Source of the DNA: G965202665 sp965243835
GTDB taxonomy: Bacteria; Actinomycetota; Acidimicrobiia; Spongiisociales; Spongiisociaceae
Assembly (NCBI GenBank): GCA_965243835.1
Contig: OZ251578.1
Coordinates: forward strand, 1,054,001-1,118,000
Length of the DNA stretch: 64,000 nt
Reading direction: 5' to 3'
The notes below the pieces were generated by a model. It ran no database searches. It saw only the letters and a list, made by a program, of their open reading frames with translations, and was not told the DNA's origin. The position numbers and the translations under genes were made by a program. Positions 49,802-57,886 of this stretch are shown piece after piece; position 1 is the stretch's first letter, and each line of letters opens with the position of its first letter.

Positions 49802-51357
49802 ACGCAACTCCCGCGGATTCCGGCGCCCGCCGGCCGGTGCTGGTGGTGGATTTGGGGGCCCAGTATTCCCGGCTGATCGCCCGGCGGGTGCGGCAAGCGG
49901 GGGTTTATTCGGAGATCATCCCCCACACGATGGAGGCGGCCCGGGTGCGGGAGCTCCGACCGTTGGGGATTATCCTCTCCGGCGGCCCGCAGTCGGTGTA
50001 CTCCGACGACGCCTATCACATCGACCCGGGGTTGCTGGAGTCGGGGGCTCCGGTGCTGGGCATTTGCTACGGGCACCAGTTGCTGGCCCGGATGCTGGGC
50101 GGGCGGGTGGAGCGCACCGGGGGGGCCGAATACGGGCGCACCGGGTTGCGGGTTTCGGGGCGGTCGTTGCTGTTGGAGGGGTTGCCGGAGCGGCAGACGG
50201 TGTGGATGAGCCACGCCGATGCGGTCACCGCGGTTCCGGACGGGTTCGCGTGCGTAGCCGCCACCGACGGCTCCCCGGCGGCGGTGATGGAGGATGCGGG
50301 GCGGGGGCTGTTCGGCGTGCAGTTTCACCCGGAGGTGGCGCACACCGAATACGGCATGGCGATTTTGGAGCGTTTCCTGCGGGGGGCGTGCCGGGCCGAC
50401 TCCGACTGGAAGGCGGAATCGATCATCGCCTCCCGCATTCGGGACATCCGCGAGCAAACGGGTTCCGGGACGGCTCTGTGCGGTTTGTCGGGCGGGGTGG
50501 ATTCGGCGGTGGCGGCCGCCCTCGCCCATCGCGCCGTCGGCGACCGCCTTACGTGCGTGTTCGTGGATCATGGCCTGTTGCGCAAGGGCGAAGCCGACGG
50601 GGTGGAGCGCGCCTTCACCGGACATTTCGGTATGAAACTGGTGCGGGTGGACGCCGGGCGGCGGTTTCTGGCGGCCTTGGCGGGGGTGGCCGACCCGGAG
50701 CGCAAACGGAAAATCATCGGGGAATTGTTCGTGCGGACGTTTGAGGAGGCGGTGGCCGGGCAGAAGCCCCGGCCCCGGTTTCTGGTGCAGGGAACGTTGT
50801 ATCCGGATGTGATCGAGTCGGGGGCGGGGGCGGCGGCCACCATTAAAACCCATCACAACGTGGGCGGGTTGCCCGATGATTTGGAGTTCGAATTGGTGGA
50901 GCCGTTGCGGGATTTGTTCAAAGATGAGGTGCGGGCGGTGGGGGAGGAGTTGGGGTTGCCGGAGGAAATCGTATGGCGGCAACCTTTTCCCGGCCCCGGT
51001 CTGGCGGTGCGCGTCATCGGCGAGGTGACCGCGGAGCGGGTGGAGATTCTGCGGGAGGCGGACGCCGTAGTCGGCGAGGAGTTGGCCGCGTCCGGCCTGA
51101 GCCGGGAAATATGGCAGTCGTTTGCGGTGTTGCCGGTGGTGAAAACGGTGGGGGTGCAGGGGGACGGACGCACCTACGCCTACCCGCTGGTGGTGCGGGC
51201 CGTGACCTCCGAAGATGCGATGACCGCCGACTTCGCCCGCATCCCCTACGAGACCCTGGAGCGAATTTCCCGCCGGGTGATGAACGAGGTCCCCCAAATC
51301 AACCGGGTGGCCTACGACATCTCCTCCAAACCCCCCGCCACCATAGAATGGGAATAA
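49798..51357 (+). CDS. guaA: GMP synthase (glutamine-hydrolysing)
   Basis: The 519-residue enzyme converts XMP to GMP with glutamine and ATP. The class I amidotransferase domain has LVVDLGAQYSRLIARRVR, GICYGHQLLARML and FHPEVAHTEYG. The ATP-pyrophosphatase domain has LCGLSGGVDSAVAAAL, and the C-terminal dimerisation domain includes RQPFPGPGLAVRVIGEVT and ends PATIEWE. I place the start at TTG 49798, which overlaps the guaB3 stop (TTGA). The frame is open much further upstream through guaB3, but the homology starts here. This gives coupled synthesis of the two purine enzymes. Confidence 0.95.
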   Translation: MNATPADSGARRPVLVVDLGAQYSRLIARRVRQAGVYSEIIPHTMEAARVRELRPLGIILSGGPQSVYSDDAYHIDPGLLESGAPVLGICYGHQLLARMLGGRVERTGGAEYGRTGLRVSGRSLLLEGLPERQTVWMSHADAVTAVPDGFACVAATDGSPAAVMEDAGRGLFGVQFHPEVAHTEYGMAILERFLRGACRADSDWKAESIIASRIRDIREQTGSGTALCGLSGGVDSAVAAALAHRAVGDRLTCVFVDHGLLRKGEADGVERAFTGHFGMKLVRVDAGRRFLAALAGVADPERKRKIIGELFVRTFEEAVAGQKPRPRFLVQGTLYPDVIESGAGAAATIKTHHNVGGLPDDLEFELVEPLRDLFKDEVRAVGEELGLPEEIVWRQPFPGPGLAVRVIGEVTAERVEILREADAVVGEELAASGLSREIWQSFAVLPVVKTVGVQGDGRTYAYPLVVRAVTSEDAMTADFARIPYETLERISRRVMNEVPQINRVAYDISSKPPATIEWE

Positions 51358-51376
51358 ACTACCTCCTATGAGGTAC

Positions 51377-52048
51377 CTAGCGTAATCGTTTTTCTATTTC
51401 GCTATACACCTTTCGCCTTACGCTGGCCCTTTTGGTTTCCGTAAGCAGGTCGTTCCTGAGAGTAGATATATATTCATCGAATTCTGCTTGTTGGTGCTTT
51501 ATCTGTTCCTCCAAATCTGATGAGTTTTCGTCAACAAGGCTTTCTATCCAATATTCCATAAGATCGACTTCTGTCATAACGTTTGCGCTGGAATCGTATA
51601 GGGTTTTTGTTTCCACTTGATATCGCGTCAGATGATAGATATAGCGTTGTTGCAACAGTGTAATTCCAAGGTCTTCCAAGCAGACTATTCTTTTACCTGT
51701 GAAGAGTGTTGCGGATGAAATAGTATGAATTTCTTCAAAGTTTATTTGCCAAAATTCATCTCCTGAATCTAAATCAGGAAGCGGCATTATTCTATAGTTA
51801 CCTTTCCATGGCAAATTAACAGGTGATTTAGTGGTAGTAACTTGGGCAATGGTAAGTCGATCTCTTATTTTCACACCTTTTCGCATTGAGCAAGGATGTG
51901 TTAATATGACTGCTCTCTGGTTGACTGATGAACAGGTAGGGTCGGTTACCTCGAAAATATCACCCTGGAATATAGGGCGCGTTAAAGGCACATCAGCACG
52001 ATACCGGTAAAGGTCGTTCGAGCTCGTGGGTGATTCAAGGGTTGTCAC
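51377..52048 (-). CDS. Unrecognised protein, third gene of the AT-rich TIGR04255 module
   Basis: The 223-residue protein has a beta-rich first half (FQGDIFEVTDPTCSSVNQRAVILTHPCSMRKG; then LTIAQVTTT) and a helical, charged C-terminus (DLEEQIKHQQAEFDEYISTL). The VILTHPCSMRKG stretch resembles the start of small SH3-like folds seen in accessory proteins, but I cannot name the family. Its start overlaps the upstream gene by 14 bases. Base composition is AT-rich. The stop lies 19 bases from the convergent guaA stop. Confidence 0.55.
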   Translation of the reverse strand: MTTLESPTSSNDLYRYRADVPLTRPIFQGDIFEVTDPTCSSVNQRAVILTHPCSMRKGVKIRDRLTIAQVTTTKSPVNLPWKGNYRIMPLPDLDSGDEFWQINFEEIHTISSATLFTGKRIVCLEDLGITLLQQRYIYHLTRYQVETKTLYDSSANVMTEVDLMEYWIESLVDENSSDLEEQIKHQQAEFDEYISTLRNDLLTETKRASVRRKVYSEIEKRLR

Positions 52049-52682
52049 GAGGTTTCCTACGTCGGATAGCGGGCAAGCCGTCCTCTGCTATAAAAACCTC
52101 ATGTTCTAGACGAAAATCTATTTCCCAATTAGGATTAATAGAATGTAAAACCTCTTGAGGATTACGATAAGAATACGCCAAATCCAAGAGAGAGCCATAT
52201 TGCTTTCTGGACAATAAATCTAGATGACAAGGGCTGTATCCATCTAATATAGGTAGTTCCAACCAGCTGGCTGGATCTTCAATTTTTGCTTCTCCTAAAA
52301 TATCCAATGTGGCAACTATATAGGCCAAAGCAATTCTGTTCTCGTTGTTGATAGATGCTCCTTGTCGCCATTTGCGAATACTCTGCACGCTGATTCCAAT
52401 GGCATAAGCGATTCCGGACCAGGACATACCAAACTCAACTGTTAGTCGTTGCAGTAAGCCCTCGGTTGGTTTCTTGATTAACTCACGCGCCAGGGATTTT
52501 AATCCCGTATCATCTGTTGGTTGCCTTAGTGTTACCCTCCCTTCGTTATCTGACCGGCGGGTAGGATAATAGGTGTTATTTACTTCCCCAGTATGGGTAG
52601 TACCCTGGGAGTCGGGCAATAAATGTTTGGTACCGGTAGATTGGGTACCCTTGGCACTTAGAACACGTAACCACGCATGCAT
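52035..52682 (-). CDS. Helix-turn-helix protein, second gene of the TIGR04255 module
   Basis: The 215-residue product starts at the ATG at 52682 with AGGAGGAA just upstream; the frame is open to 52727 but lacks such a site. A helix-turn-helix lies at about residues 85-120 (FGMSWSGIAYAIGISVQSIRKWRQG), of the Xre/Cro type, within a region rich in helices. The N-terminal 60 residues look disordered. The ATG overlaps the upstream stop by one base (TAATG). It may regulate the operon or sense DNA. Direct repeats in the module promoter (see 53468-53497) are a natural binding site. Confidence 0.6.
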   Translation of the reverse strand: MHAWLRVLSAKGTQSTGTKHLLPDSQGTTHTGEVNNTYYPTRRSDNEGRVTLRQPTDDTGLKSLARELIKKPTEGLLQRLTVEFGMSWSGIAYAIGISVQSIRKWRQGASINNENRIALAYIVATLDILGEAKIEDPASWLELPILDGYSPCHLDLLSRKQYGSLLDLAYSYRNPQEVLHSINPNWEIDFRLEHEVFIAEDGLPAIRRRKPRDNP

Positions 52683-53461
52683 TAGTTCCTCCTCAGTACT
52701 TTGGTTCGTAATTGTTCCGTAATACATTTTTCGAACAAATTATTAATAGGACTATGCAGTTTATTGCTGATAGAAATTGTATTTTCAAGATCGAATTTAT
52801 CTAAGTTACCTTGATTTAACCAGAAACTATCAATATCGAGTAGGAAAAATGGTCCCTTACCAGTACCATTCGGTAATATAAATACACCATCTTCAACTAT
52901 ATGGCCGTCGCTCATTCCAAACCAGAGATGAATGGCATAGTTTTCGGCAGTCGTAATGCCAAGTTGCCCCAATATCATAGATTGACCAATAGGTGACGCT
53001 ACCTTGAGAGGACTCAAAAGGTCTTTGTTTATCCAAGATTGCCAATCTTCCGGCTGATTGATATTGTCTATTGTTCTAATCTCATTAATATAACGTAAAC
53101 CAATTCTTTCAATCCCAGATATTTGTCCAATATCATTACAAATAGTGGAAAGCAAATACTGAATATTCTTATCTCTAAACTCTTCCCAAGTATGATAATC
53201 AGTGGTTTCTATGGCTAACCGGTTGGGTTGGATGGTTACGGCGAACATGCGGTTTCGCGCCAGAAAGCGGAAACCTGCCCCTACGGTGGCGGATTGGTCG
53301 CGGGGGTGCTCCAAAGGCTCTATAATCGGCAACCCGGAACGCAGGCGCTCGGCGAGGCGGGCGGCGACATTGGGTTCCGCCAGCGCGGGGGAGTGCGGGA
53401 ACCGGTACTCGGCGGTTACCAGCCGGAGCGGGGCATTGGGGTAGACCTCGTGATCCGCCAT
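52682..53461 (-). CDS. TIGR04255-like protein, first gene of the module
   Basis: The 259-residue protein begins MADHEVYPNAPLRLVTAEYRFP, which matches the YPNAPL...VxxEIRF signature of the sporadically distributed TIGR04255 family; GIERIGLRYINEI is a second match. The function is unknown. Members occur in accessory regions beside helix-turn-helix or toxin-like genes. The first 80 codons are GC-rich like the host, while the remainder, from about base 53215 downstream, is AT-rich like its partner genes. The gene therefore seems to be a composite. The ATG lies about 6 bases after a -10 box, indicating a leaderless mRNA. Confidence 0.7.
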   Translation of the reverse strand: MADHEVYPNAPLRLVTAEYRFPHSPALAEPNVAARLAERLRSGLPIIEPLEHPRDQSATVGAGFRFLARNRMFAVTIQPNRLAIETTDYHTWEEFRDKNIQYLLSTICNDIGQISGIERIGLRYINEIRTIDNINQPEDWQSWINKDLLSPLKVASPIGQSMILGQLGITTAENYAIHLWFGMSDGHIVEDGVFILPNGTGKGPFFLLDIDSFWLNQGNLDKFDLENTISISNKLHSPINNLFEKCITEQLRTKVLRRN

Positions 53462-53467
53462 ATCGGT

Positions 53468-53497
53468 AATATAACCGAAACTGCAACCGAAAGTCAA
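53468..53497 (-). promoter_or_regulatory. Promoter of the TIGR04255 module with direct repeats
   Basis: On the minus strand, TTGACT (53497-53492), an 18-base spacer and TATATT (53473-53468) form a good promoter. The start ATG at 53461 follows the -10 by six bases, so the transcript should be leaderless. TTTCGGTT occurs twice (53492-53485 and 53480-53473), 12 bases apart, filling the spacer. This is a likely operator for autoregulation. Confidence 0.6.
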
Positions 53498-53568
53498 ACC
53501 ATGAACCCTCGCGTGCTTGAATCACATAGTCGTAACTTATGTCCGGGCGGCGTGGTAGGGTGGGGGGT

Positions 53569-55863
53569 ATGACGTTGCTCGCCTCGCCCCCCAAGCCTCC
53601 GGAAGTGCGCGATCCGGCGGATTCGCCCTTGTTTGCCGACCTGAACGCATCCCAGCGGGAGGCGGTGGCCGCCGTGGAGGGGCCGGTGCTGGTGGTGGCC
53701 GGGGCCGGGTCGGGCAAGACGCGGGTGCTCACCTACCGGGTGGCCCACCTGCTCCGCGACCTGGATGCGGAACCCTGGGAGGTGCTGGCCATCACATTTA
53801 CCAACAAGGCGGCGGGGGAGATGGCCGAGCGGGTGGGGCGGCTGGTGGGCCCGGCGGCCCGGGATATGTGGGTGTCCACCTTTCATTCCGCCTGCGTCCG
53901 CATCCTGCGCCGGGAGGCCGGCCACCTCGGTTACAACCCCTCCTTCACCATCTACGATGAACTTGATTCCCGCCGGGCGGTGCAACGCGCCGTCCGCGAA
54001 CTGAATTGGGACGAGAAGCGTTATCCCCCACGCAACGTCAAAAGCGTCATCTCCAACGCCAAAAACGAACTGGTCGACTTCGAGACGTTCGCAATGCAAG
54101 CCGAAGACGCCGGCGACCTGTACCGGATGGCGGTGGCCGAAATCTACAAGCTGTACCAGCAACGGTTGACGGAGGCCTCGGCCATGGATTTCGACGATCT
54201 GCTGATGGTGGCCGTCAACCTGTTCGACGCCGTCCCCGAGGCGCTGGCCCGCTATCAGGAACGTTTCCGCTACCTGCATGTGGACGAGTTTCAGGACACC
54301 AACCACGCACAATACGAGTTGGTGAAACGCCTGGCCGCCCGGCATGGCAACCTGTGCGCGGTGGGGGACGCCGACCAGTCCATTTACCGGTTCCGGGGGG
54401 CCGACATCCGCAACATAGACTCCTTCCAGCGGGACTTCCCGCAGGCCAAAGTGGTGGTGCTGGAGCAGAACTACCGGTCCACGCAGACCATTCTCACCGC
54501 CGCCAACACGGTGATCGCCCACAACGAACGCCGCCAGCCCAAGCGTCTGTGGAGCGACTTGGGGGAAGGGCCGCCCATTGTCCGGTTCAACGCCCAAGAC
54601 GAACATGACGAGGCGGCCTTCGCGGCCGATGAGGCGCTCGACTTGCAACAGGGCGGGCAGGCGGACTTGGGCGACATGGCCGTTTTCTACCGGATGAACG
54701 CCCAGTCCCGGGTGTTGGAGGAAGTGATGAACCGCTACGGCCTGCCCTATCGGGTGATCGGCTCCGTCCGTTTTTACGAGCGGGCCGAAGTGAAAGACGT
54801 GCTGGCCTATCTGCGCCTGATCGTCAACCCGGAGGATGCGCTGTCGTTGCGGAGGGTGGTGAACATGCCCCGCCGGGGGCTGGGGGAGGTGACGCTGGGG
54901 CATGTGGAGCGGTTCGCCGAACGGCAGGGCACGACTTTGATGGACGCCCTGCGCGCCGTGGACGACATCCCGACCGTGGACGGCCGGGGGGCGCGGGGCA
55001 TTCGCGACTTTCTGGCGGTTATGGAGTTGCTGTCGGAACGGACGGGGGAGGGCCCGGAGGCCCTGGTGCGCACCGTGCTGGACGAAGTCGGTTATATGTC
55101 CATGTTGCGCGAGCAGGGCACCGAAGAGGCCCGGGGCCGGATGGAGAACCTGGAGGAGTTGGCGGCCGGGGCGCGGGATTTCGCCCGGGCGCGGGAGCCC
55201 TCCGGGCTCTCCGAACCCTCCGAACCCTCCGAACCCTCCGGGAACGGGTTGCGCGACGCCGGGGGGGAGTCGGACGGACGGGGAGTTTTGGAAGCCTATC
55301 TGGAGTCGGTGAGCCTGACGGCGGACGTCGACGCAATGGACTCCGACGACAAGATCACTTTGATGACGATGCACAACGCCAAAGGACTGGAGTTTCCGGT
55401 GGTGTTCATGGTGGGGATGGAGGAGGGGCTGTTCCCCCACGTACGCTCATTTACCGACTCCGAGGAGATGGAGGAGGAGCGCCGGCTGTGCTACGTGGGG
55501 TTGACCAGGGCCCGGCGGCGCCTGTATCTGACCTCGGCCACCACCCGCACCCTGTTCGGTTCCTTCAACTACAACGCGGAGTCCCGGTTTCTGAAGGAGA
55601 TTCCCGCCAATCTGATGACCCGCGTCGCCCACCGCCAACGGGACGCCGACCGGGAGCGGGCCGGGACGGGGAGCGCCGGGCCCGGCCGCAGTTTGTTGGG
55701 GGACGAGCCGGGGGTGGGGGACCGGGTGCGCCATGACAAATTCGGGACGGGGTCGGTGCGTTCCATTAACGGTTCCGGCAGCCGGGCCGAGGTGGTGATC
55801 GACTTTGACGCGGAAGGCCGCAAAACTTTGCTTCTGGCTTGGGCCCCGTTGGAGAAGGTTTGA
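53569..55863 (+). CDS. pcrA: ATP-dependent DNA helicase PcrA/UvrD
   Basis: The 764-residue superfamily-1 helicase unwinds DNA 3' to 5' in repair and replication. It has LNASQREAVAAVEGPVLVVAGAGSGKT, ITFTNKAAGEM, HVDEFQDTNHAQY, VGDADQSIYRFRGAD, LEQNYRST, LMTMHNAKGLEFPVVF and YVGLTRARRRLYL. The C-terminal end has the Tudor-like GVGDRVRHDKFGTGSV...LLLAWAPLEKV typical of PcrA. A short insert LSEPSEPSEPSG (three 9-base repeats at about 55206-55235) lies in the disordered 2B linker. The ATG at 53569 was chosen because upstream in-frame residues are not conserved. Confidence 0.95.
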   Translation: MTLLASPPKPPEVRDPADSPLFADLNASQREAVAAVEGPVLVVAGAGSGKTRVLTYRVAHLLRDLDAEPWEVLAITFTNKAAGEMAERVGRLVGPAARDMWVSTFHSACVRILRREAGHLGYNPSFTIYDELDSRRAVQRAVRELNWDEKRYPPRNVKSVISNAKNELVDFETFAMQAEDAGDLYRMAVAEIYKLYQQRLTEASAMDFDDLLMVAVNLFDAVPEALARYQERFRYLHVDEFQDTNHAQYELVKRLAARHGNLCAVGDADQSIYRFRGADIRNIDSFQRDFPQAKVVVLEQNYRSTQTILTAANTVIAHNERRQPKRLWSDLGEGPPIVRFNAQDEHDEAAFAADEALDLQQGGQADLGDMAVFYRMNAQSRVLEEVMNRYGLPYRVIGSVRFYERAEVKDVLAYLRLIVNPEDALSLRRVVNMPRRGLGEVTLGHVERFAERQGTTLMDALRAVDDIPTVDGRGARGIRDFLAVMELLSERTGEGPEALVRTVLDEVGYMSMLREQGTEEARGRMENLEELAAGARDFARAREPSGLSEPSEPSEPSGNGLRDAGGESDGRGVLEAYLESVSLTADVDAMDSDDKITLMTMHNAKGLEFPVVFMVGMEEGLFPHVRSFTDSEEMEEERRLCYVGLTRARRRLYLTSATTRTLFGSFNYNAESRFLKEIPANLMTRVAHRQRDADRERAGTGSAGPGRSLLGDEPGVGDRVRHDKFGTGSVRSINGSGSRAEVVIDFDAEGRKTLLLAWAPLEKV

Positions 55864-55949
55864 TTTCCCGATCCCCTTTCCGGCGGACATCGGTCGGCGG
55901 GGGAGCGGTAGAATAGGAGAGTCGATGCCAGCCAAGGGAGTTTCCTGAA

Positions 55950-57110
55950 ATGTCCGCAACGTCCCCCAACCCCGCACCGTCCCCATCGTCCAAACTGCAA
56001 GCGTTGGCTTCGGTGGGACAGTCGGTATGGTTGGACGCCCTGTCCCGGGAGATGCTGGCCTCCGGCGCTTTGGCCGCCCACTTGCGGGACAACGCGGTCA
56101 CCGGATTGACCTCCAACCCGTCCATTTTTGCGGCCGCCCTGCGGTCCGGGGATTCCTACGATGGGCAGGTGGCGGAAATGGCGGAGCGGGGGGCTTCCGC
56201 CGGGGAGATTTACACGGCGGTGGTCACGCAGGACATTCAGGGGGCGTGCGACGCGCTGGCCCCGGTGTTCGACCGGACGGGCGGGGCGGACGGGTTCGTT
56301 TCGGTGGAGGTGTCCCCGGAGTTGGCCGACGACTCCGAGGGGACGGTGCAGGAAGCCCGGGACTGGATCAATCGGGTGGACCGGCCCAACCTGCTGATCA
56401 AGGTTCCGGCCACGGCGGCCGGGTTGGGGGCCATCGAAGCCCTGACCGCCGAGGGGGCCTCGGTAAACGTGACCCTCATTTTCTCCCACGCCCGCTATCG
56501 GGAGGTGATGGAGGCCTACCTGTCCGGCTTGGAGCGGTTCCGGGGGGTGGGCGGCGATCTGTCCGGGGTGTCGTCGGTGGCTTCTTTCTTCGTTTCCCGG
56601 GTGGACGGCGAAGTGGACGCCCGTCTGGAGGAGATCGGTTCCGGGGAGGCGTTGCGTCTGCGGGGCCGGGCGGCGGTGGCCAACGCCCGGGCCGCCTACT
56701 TGGAGTTTCTGCGGACGTTCTCCACGCGGCGGTGGCGGTCCCTGCAAGCGGCCGGGGGGCGGGTGCAACGTCCGCTGTGGGCTTCCACCTCCACTAAAAA
56801 CCCGGCCTATTCGCCCACCCTGTACGTGGATACCCTGGCCGCCCCGTGCACGATTAACACCATGCCCGAATCCACGATTGAGGAGTACCGGCTCCGAGGC
56901 CCCGACCGTCCGCCGGTGTTGAACATTGAGCAGATGAACCAAGCCGTGGACACCCTGGAGTCCCTGGCCGGGGCGGGGATCGACCTGGATGACGCGACCG
57001 GGGTTCTGGAGACGGAGGGGGTGGCCAAGTTCGCGGACGCCCACCGCCAGATGATGGGCGACATCGAAGTCGAACGCCGCCGCCTGTCCGCGCCCGATAC
57101 GGGCGGGTAG
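55950..57110 (+). CDS. tal: Transaldolase
   Basis: The 386-residue enzyme is the longer actinobacterial type of transaldolase and moves dihydroxyacetone units in the pentose phosphate pathway. Landmarks are VWLDALSREMLASG, AVTGLTSNPSIFAAAL, the Schiff-base lysine in NLLIKVPATAAGL, VNVTLIFSHARY, and STSTKNPAYSPTLYVDTL. It starts with a Ser/Pro-rich 15-residue extension. The next gene follows by 12 bases. Confidence 0.93.
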   Translation: MSATSPNPAPSPSSKLQALASVGQSVWLDALSREMLASGALAAHLRDNAVTGLTSNPSIFAAALRSGDSYDGQVAEMAERGASAGEIYTAVVTQDIQGACDALAPVFDRTGGADGFVSVEVSPELADDSEGTVQEARDWINRVDRPNLLIKVPATAAGLGAIEALTAEGASVNVTLIFSHARYREVMEAYLSGLERFRGVGGDLSGVSSVASFFVSRVDGEVDARLEEIGSGEALRLRGRAAVANARAAYLEFLRTFSTRRWRSLQAAGGRVQRPLWASTSTKNPAYSPTLYVDTLAAPCTINTMPESTIEEYRLRGPDRPPVLNIEQMNQAVDTLESLAGAGIDLDDATGVLETEGVAKFADAHRQMMGDIEVERRRLSAPDTGG

Positions 57111-57122
57111 GAGGGTCGCCGG

Positions 57123-57515
57123 GTGCCGAGACGGATTTTGATCGCCAAGCCCGGTTTGGATGGGCACGACCGGGGGGCCAAGGTCATCGCCCGCGCCCTG
57201 CGGGACGCGGGCAACGAGGTGATCTATTCGGGTTTGCATCAGACCCCCGGCCAGATCGTGGAGACGGCCATTCAGGAGGATGTGGACGCCATCGGGATGT
57301 CGGTGCTGTCCGGGGCCCATATGACGCTGTTTCCCAAAGTGGTGGAAATCCTGACCGAGCGGGGCGCCGACGACATCGTGGTGTTCGGCGGAGGCATCAT
57401 CCCCGACCGGGACGTCGCCGCCCTGCGCGACCTGGGTCTGGCCGCCGTGTTCACCCCCGGCGCCCCGCTGTCCGAAGTAACCGAATGGGTGGAAGCCAAC
57501 ATAACCCCCCGTTAG
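57123..57515 (+). CDS. Methylmalonyl-CoA mutase small subunit / B12-binding domain protein
   Basis: The 130-residue protein is a stand-alone cobalamin-binding domain. It has KPGLDGHDRGAKVIARALR (DxHxxG base-off motif), GMSVLSGAHMTLFPKVVEIL and VVFGGGIIPDRD. In many actinobacteria and archaea it is the separate small subunit of methylmalonyl-CoA mutase, needed for propionate and odd-chain catabolism. The large subunit is not in the window. The GTG start lies 12 bases after tal. Confidence 0.88.
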   Translation: MPRRILIAKPGLDGHDRGAKVIARALRDAGNEVIYSGLHQTPGQIVETAIQEDVDAIGMSVLSGAHMTLFPKVVEILTERGADDIVVFGGGIIPDRDVAALRDLGLAAVFTPGAPLSEVTEWVEANITPR

Positions 57516-57525
57516 CGTCGCCGGT

Positions 57526-57554
57526 TTGACATCTGGATTCGCCTTCAGTAAAGT
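57526..57554 (+). promoter_or_regulatory. Promoter of the Phd/YefM antitoxin gene
   Basis: TTGACA (57526-57531), a 17-base spacer and TAAAGT (57549-57554) form a near-consensus promoter. The expected start of transcription falls within 1-3 bases of the ATG at 57563, so the mRNA should be leaderless. Confidence 0.6.
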
Positions 57555-57562
57555 AAATATCT

Positions 57563-57853
57563 ATGAATGACAACGGCGCGGAATACGGCGTTACCGGTGT
57601 AATATCCCTCGCCGAGGCGGAGGAGCGTTACAGCGAAATTCTCGAAAAGGTTATTTCGGCAGGAGCGGATTTCGTCGTTACCGTAGAGGAGCAACCTAAA
57701 GCGGTCATTCTCCCCTACGAGGAATACGAGTCCCTAGTTGAGACAATCAGCATCCTGTTCGACCCGGACACTATGGAGGCGTTGGAAGAATCGGCGGCTG
57801 ATATCAAGGCAGGCAGGTTGGTAGACTTGGCAGACCTGGATTTAGATGATTAA
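57563..57853 (+). CDS. Phd/YefM-family antitoxin, orphan
   Basis: The 96-residue acidic protein has the Phd/YefM layout: VISLAEAEERYSEILEKV, FVVTVEEQPKAVILPYEEYESLVETI, and a C-terminal toxin-binding tail ending LADLDLDD. These proteins bind their own promoter and neutralise a Doc or RelE/YoeB toxin. No toxin gene follows: the downstream gene is on the opposite strand. It may be a solitary regulator or an anti-addiction module. Confidence 0.8.
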   Translation: MNDNGAEYGVTGVISLAEAEERYSEILEKVISAGADFVVTVEEQPKAVILPYEEYESLVETISILFDPDTMEALEESAADIKAGRLVDLADLDLDD

Positions 57854-57886
57854 ATTTTAACACCATTATGTTCTAGTTATCGTTAG

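Noticed and set aside
53494..55440. 648-residue minus-strand frame opposite pcrA
   Set aside because: All helicase motifs are on the plus strand; this is a shadow.
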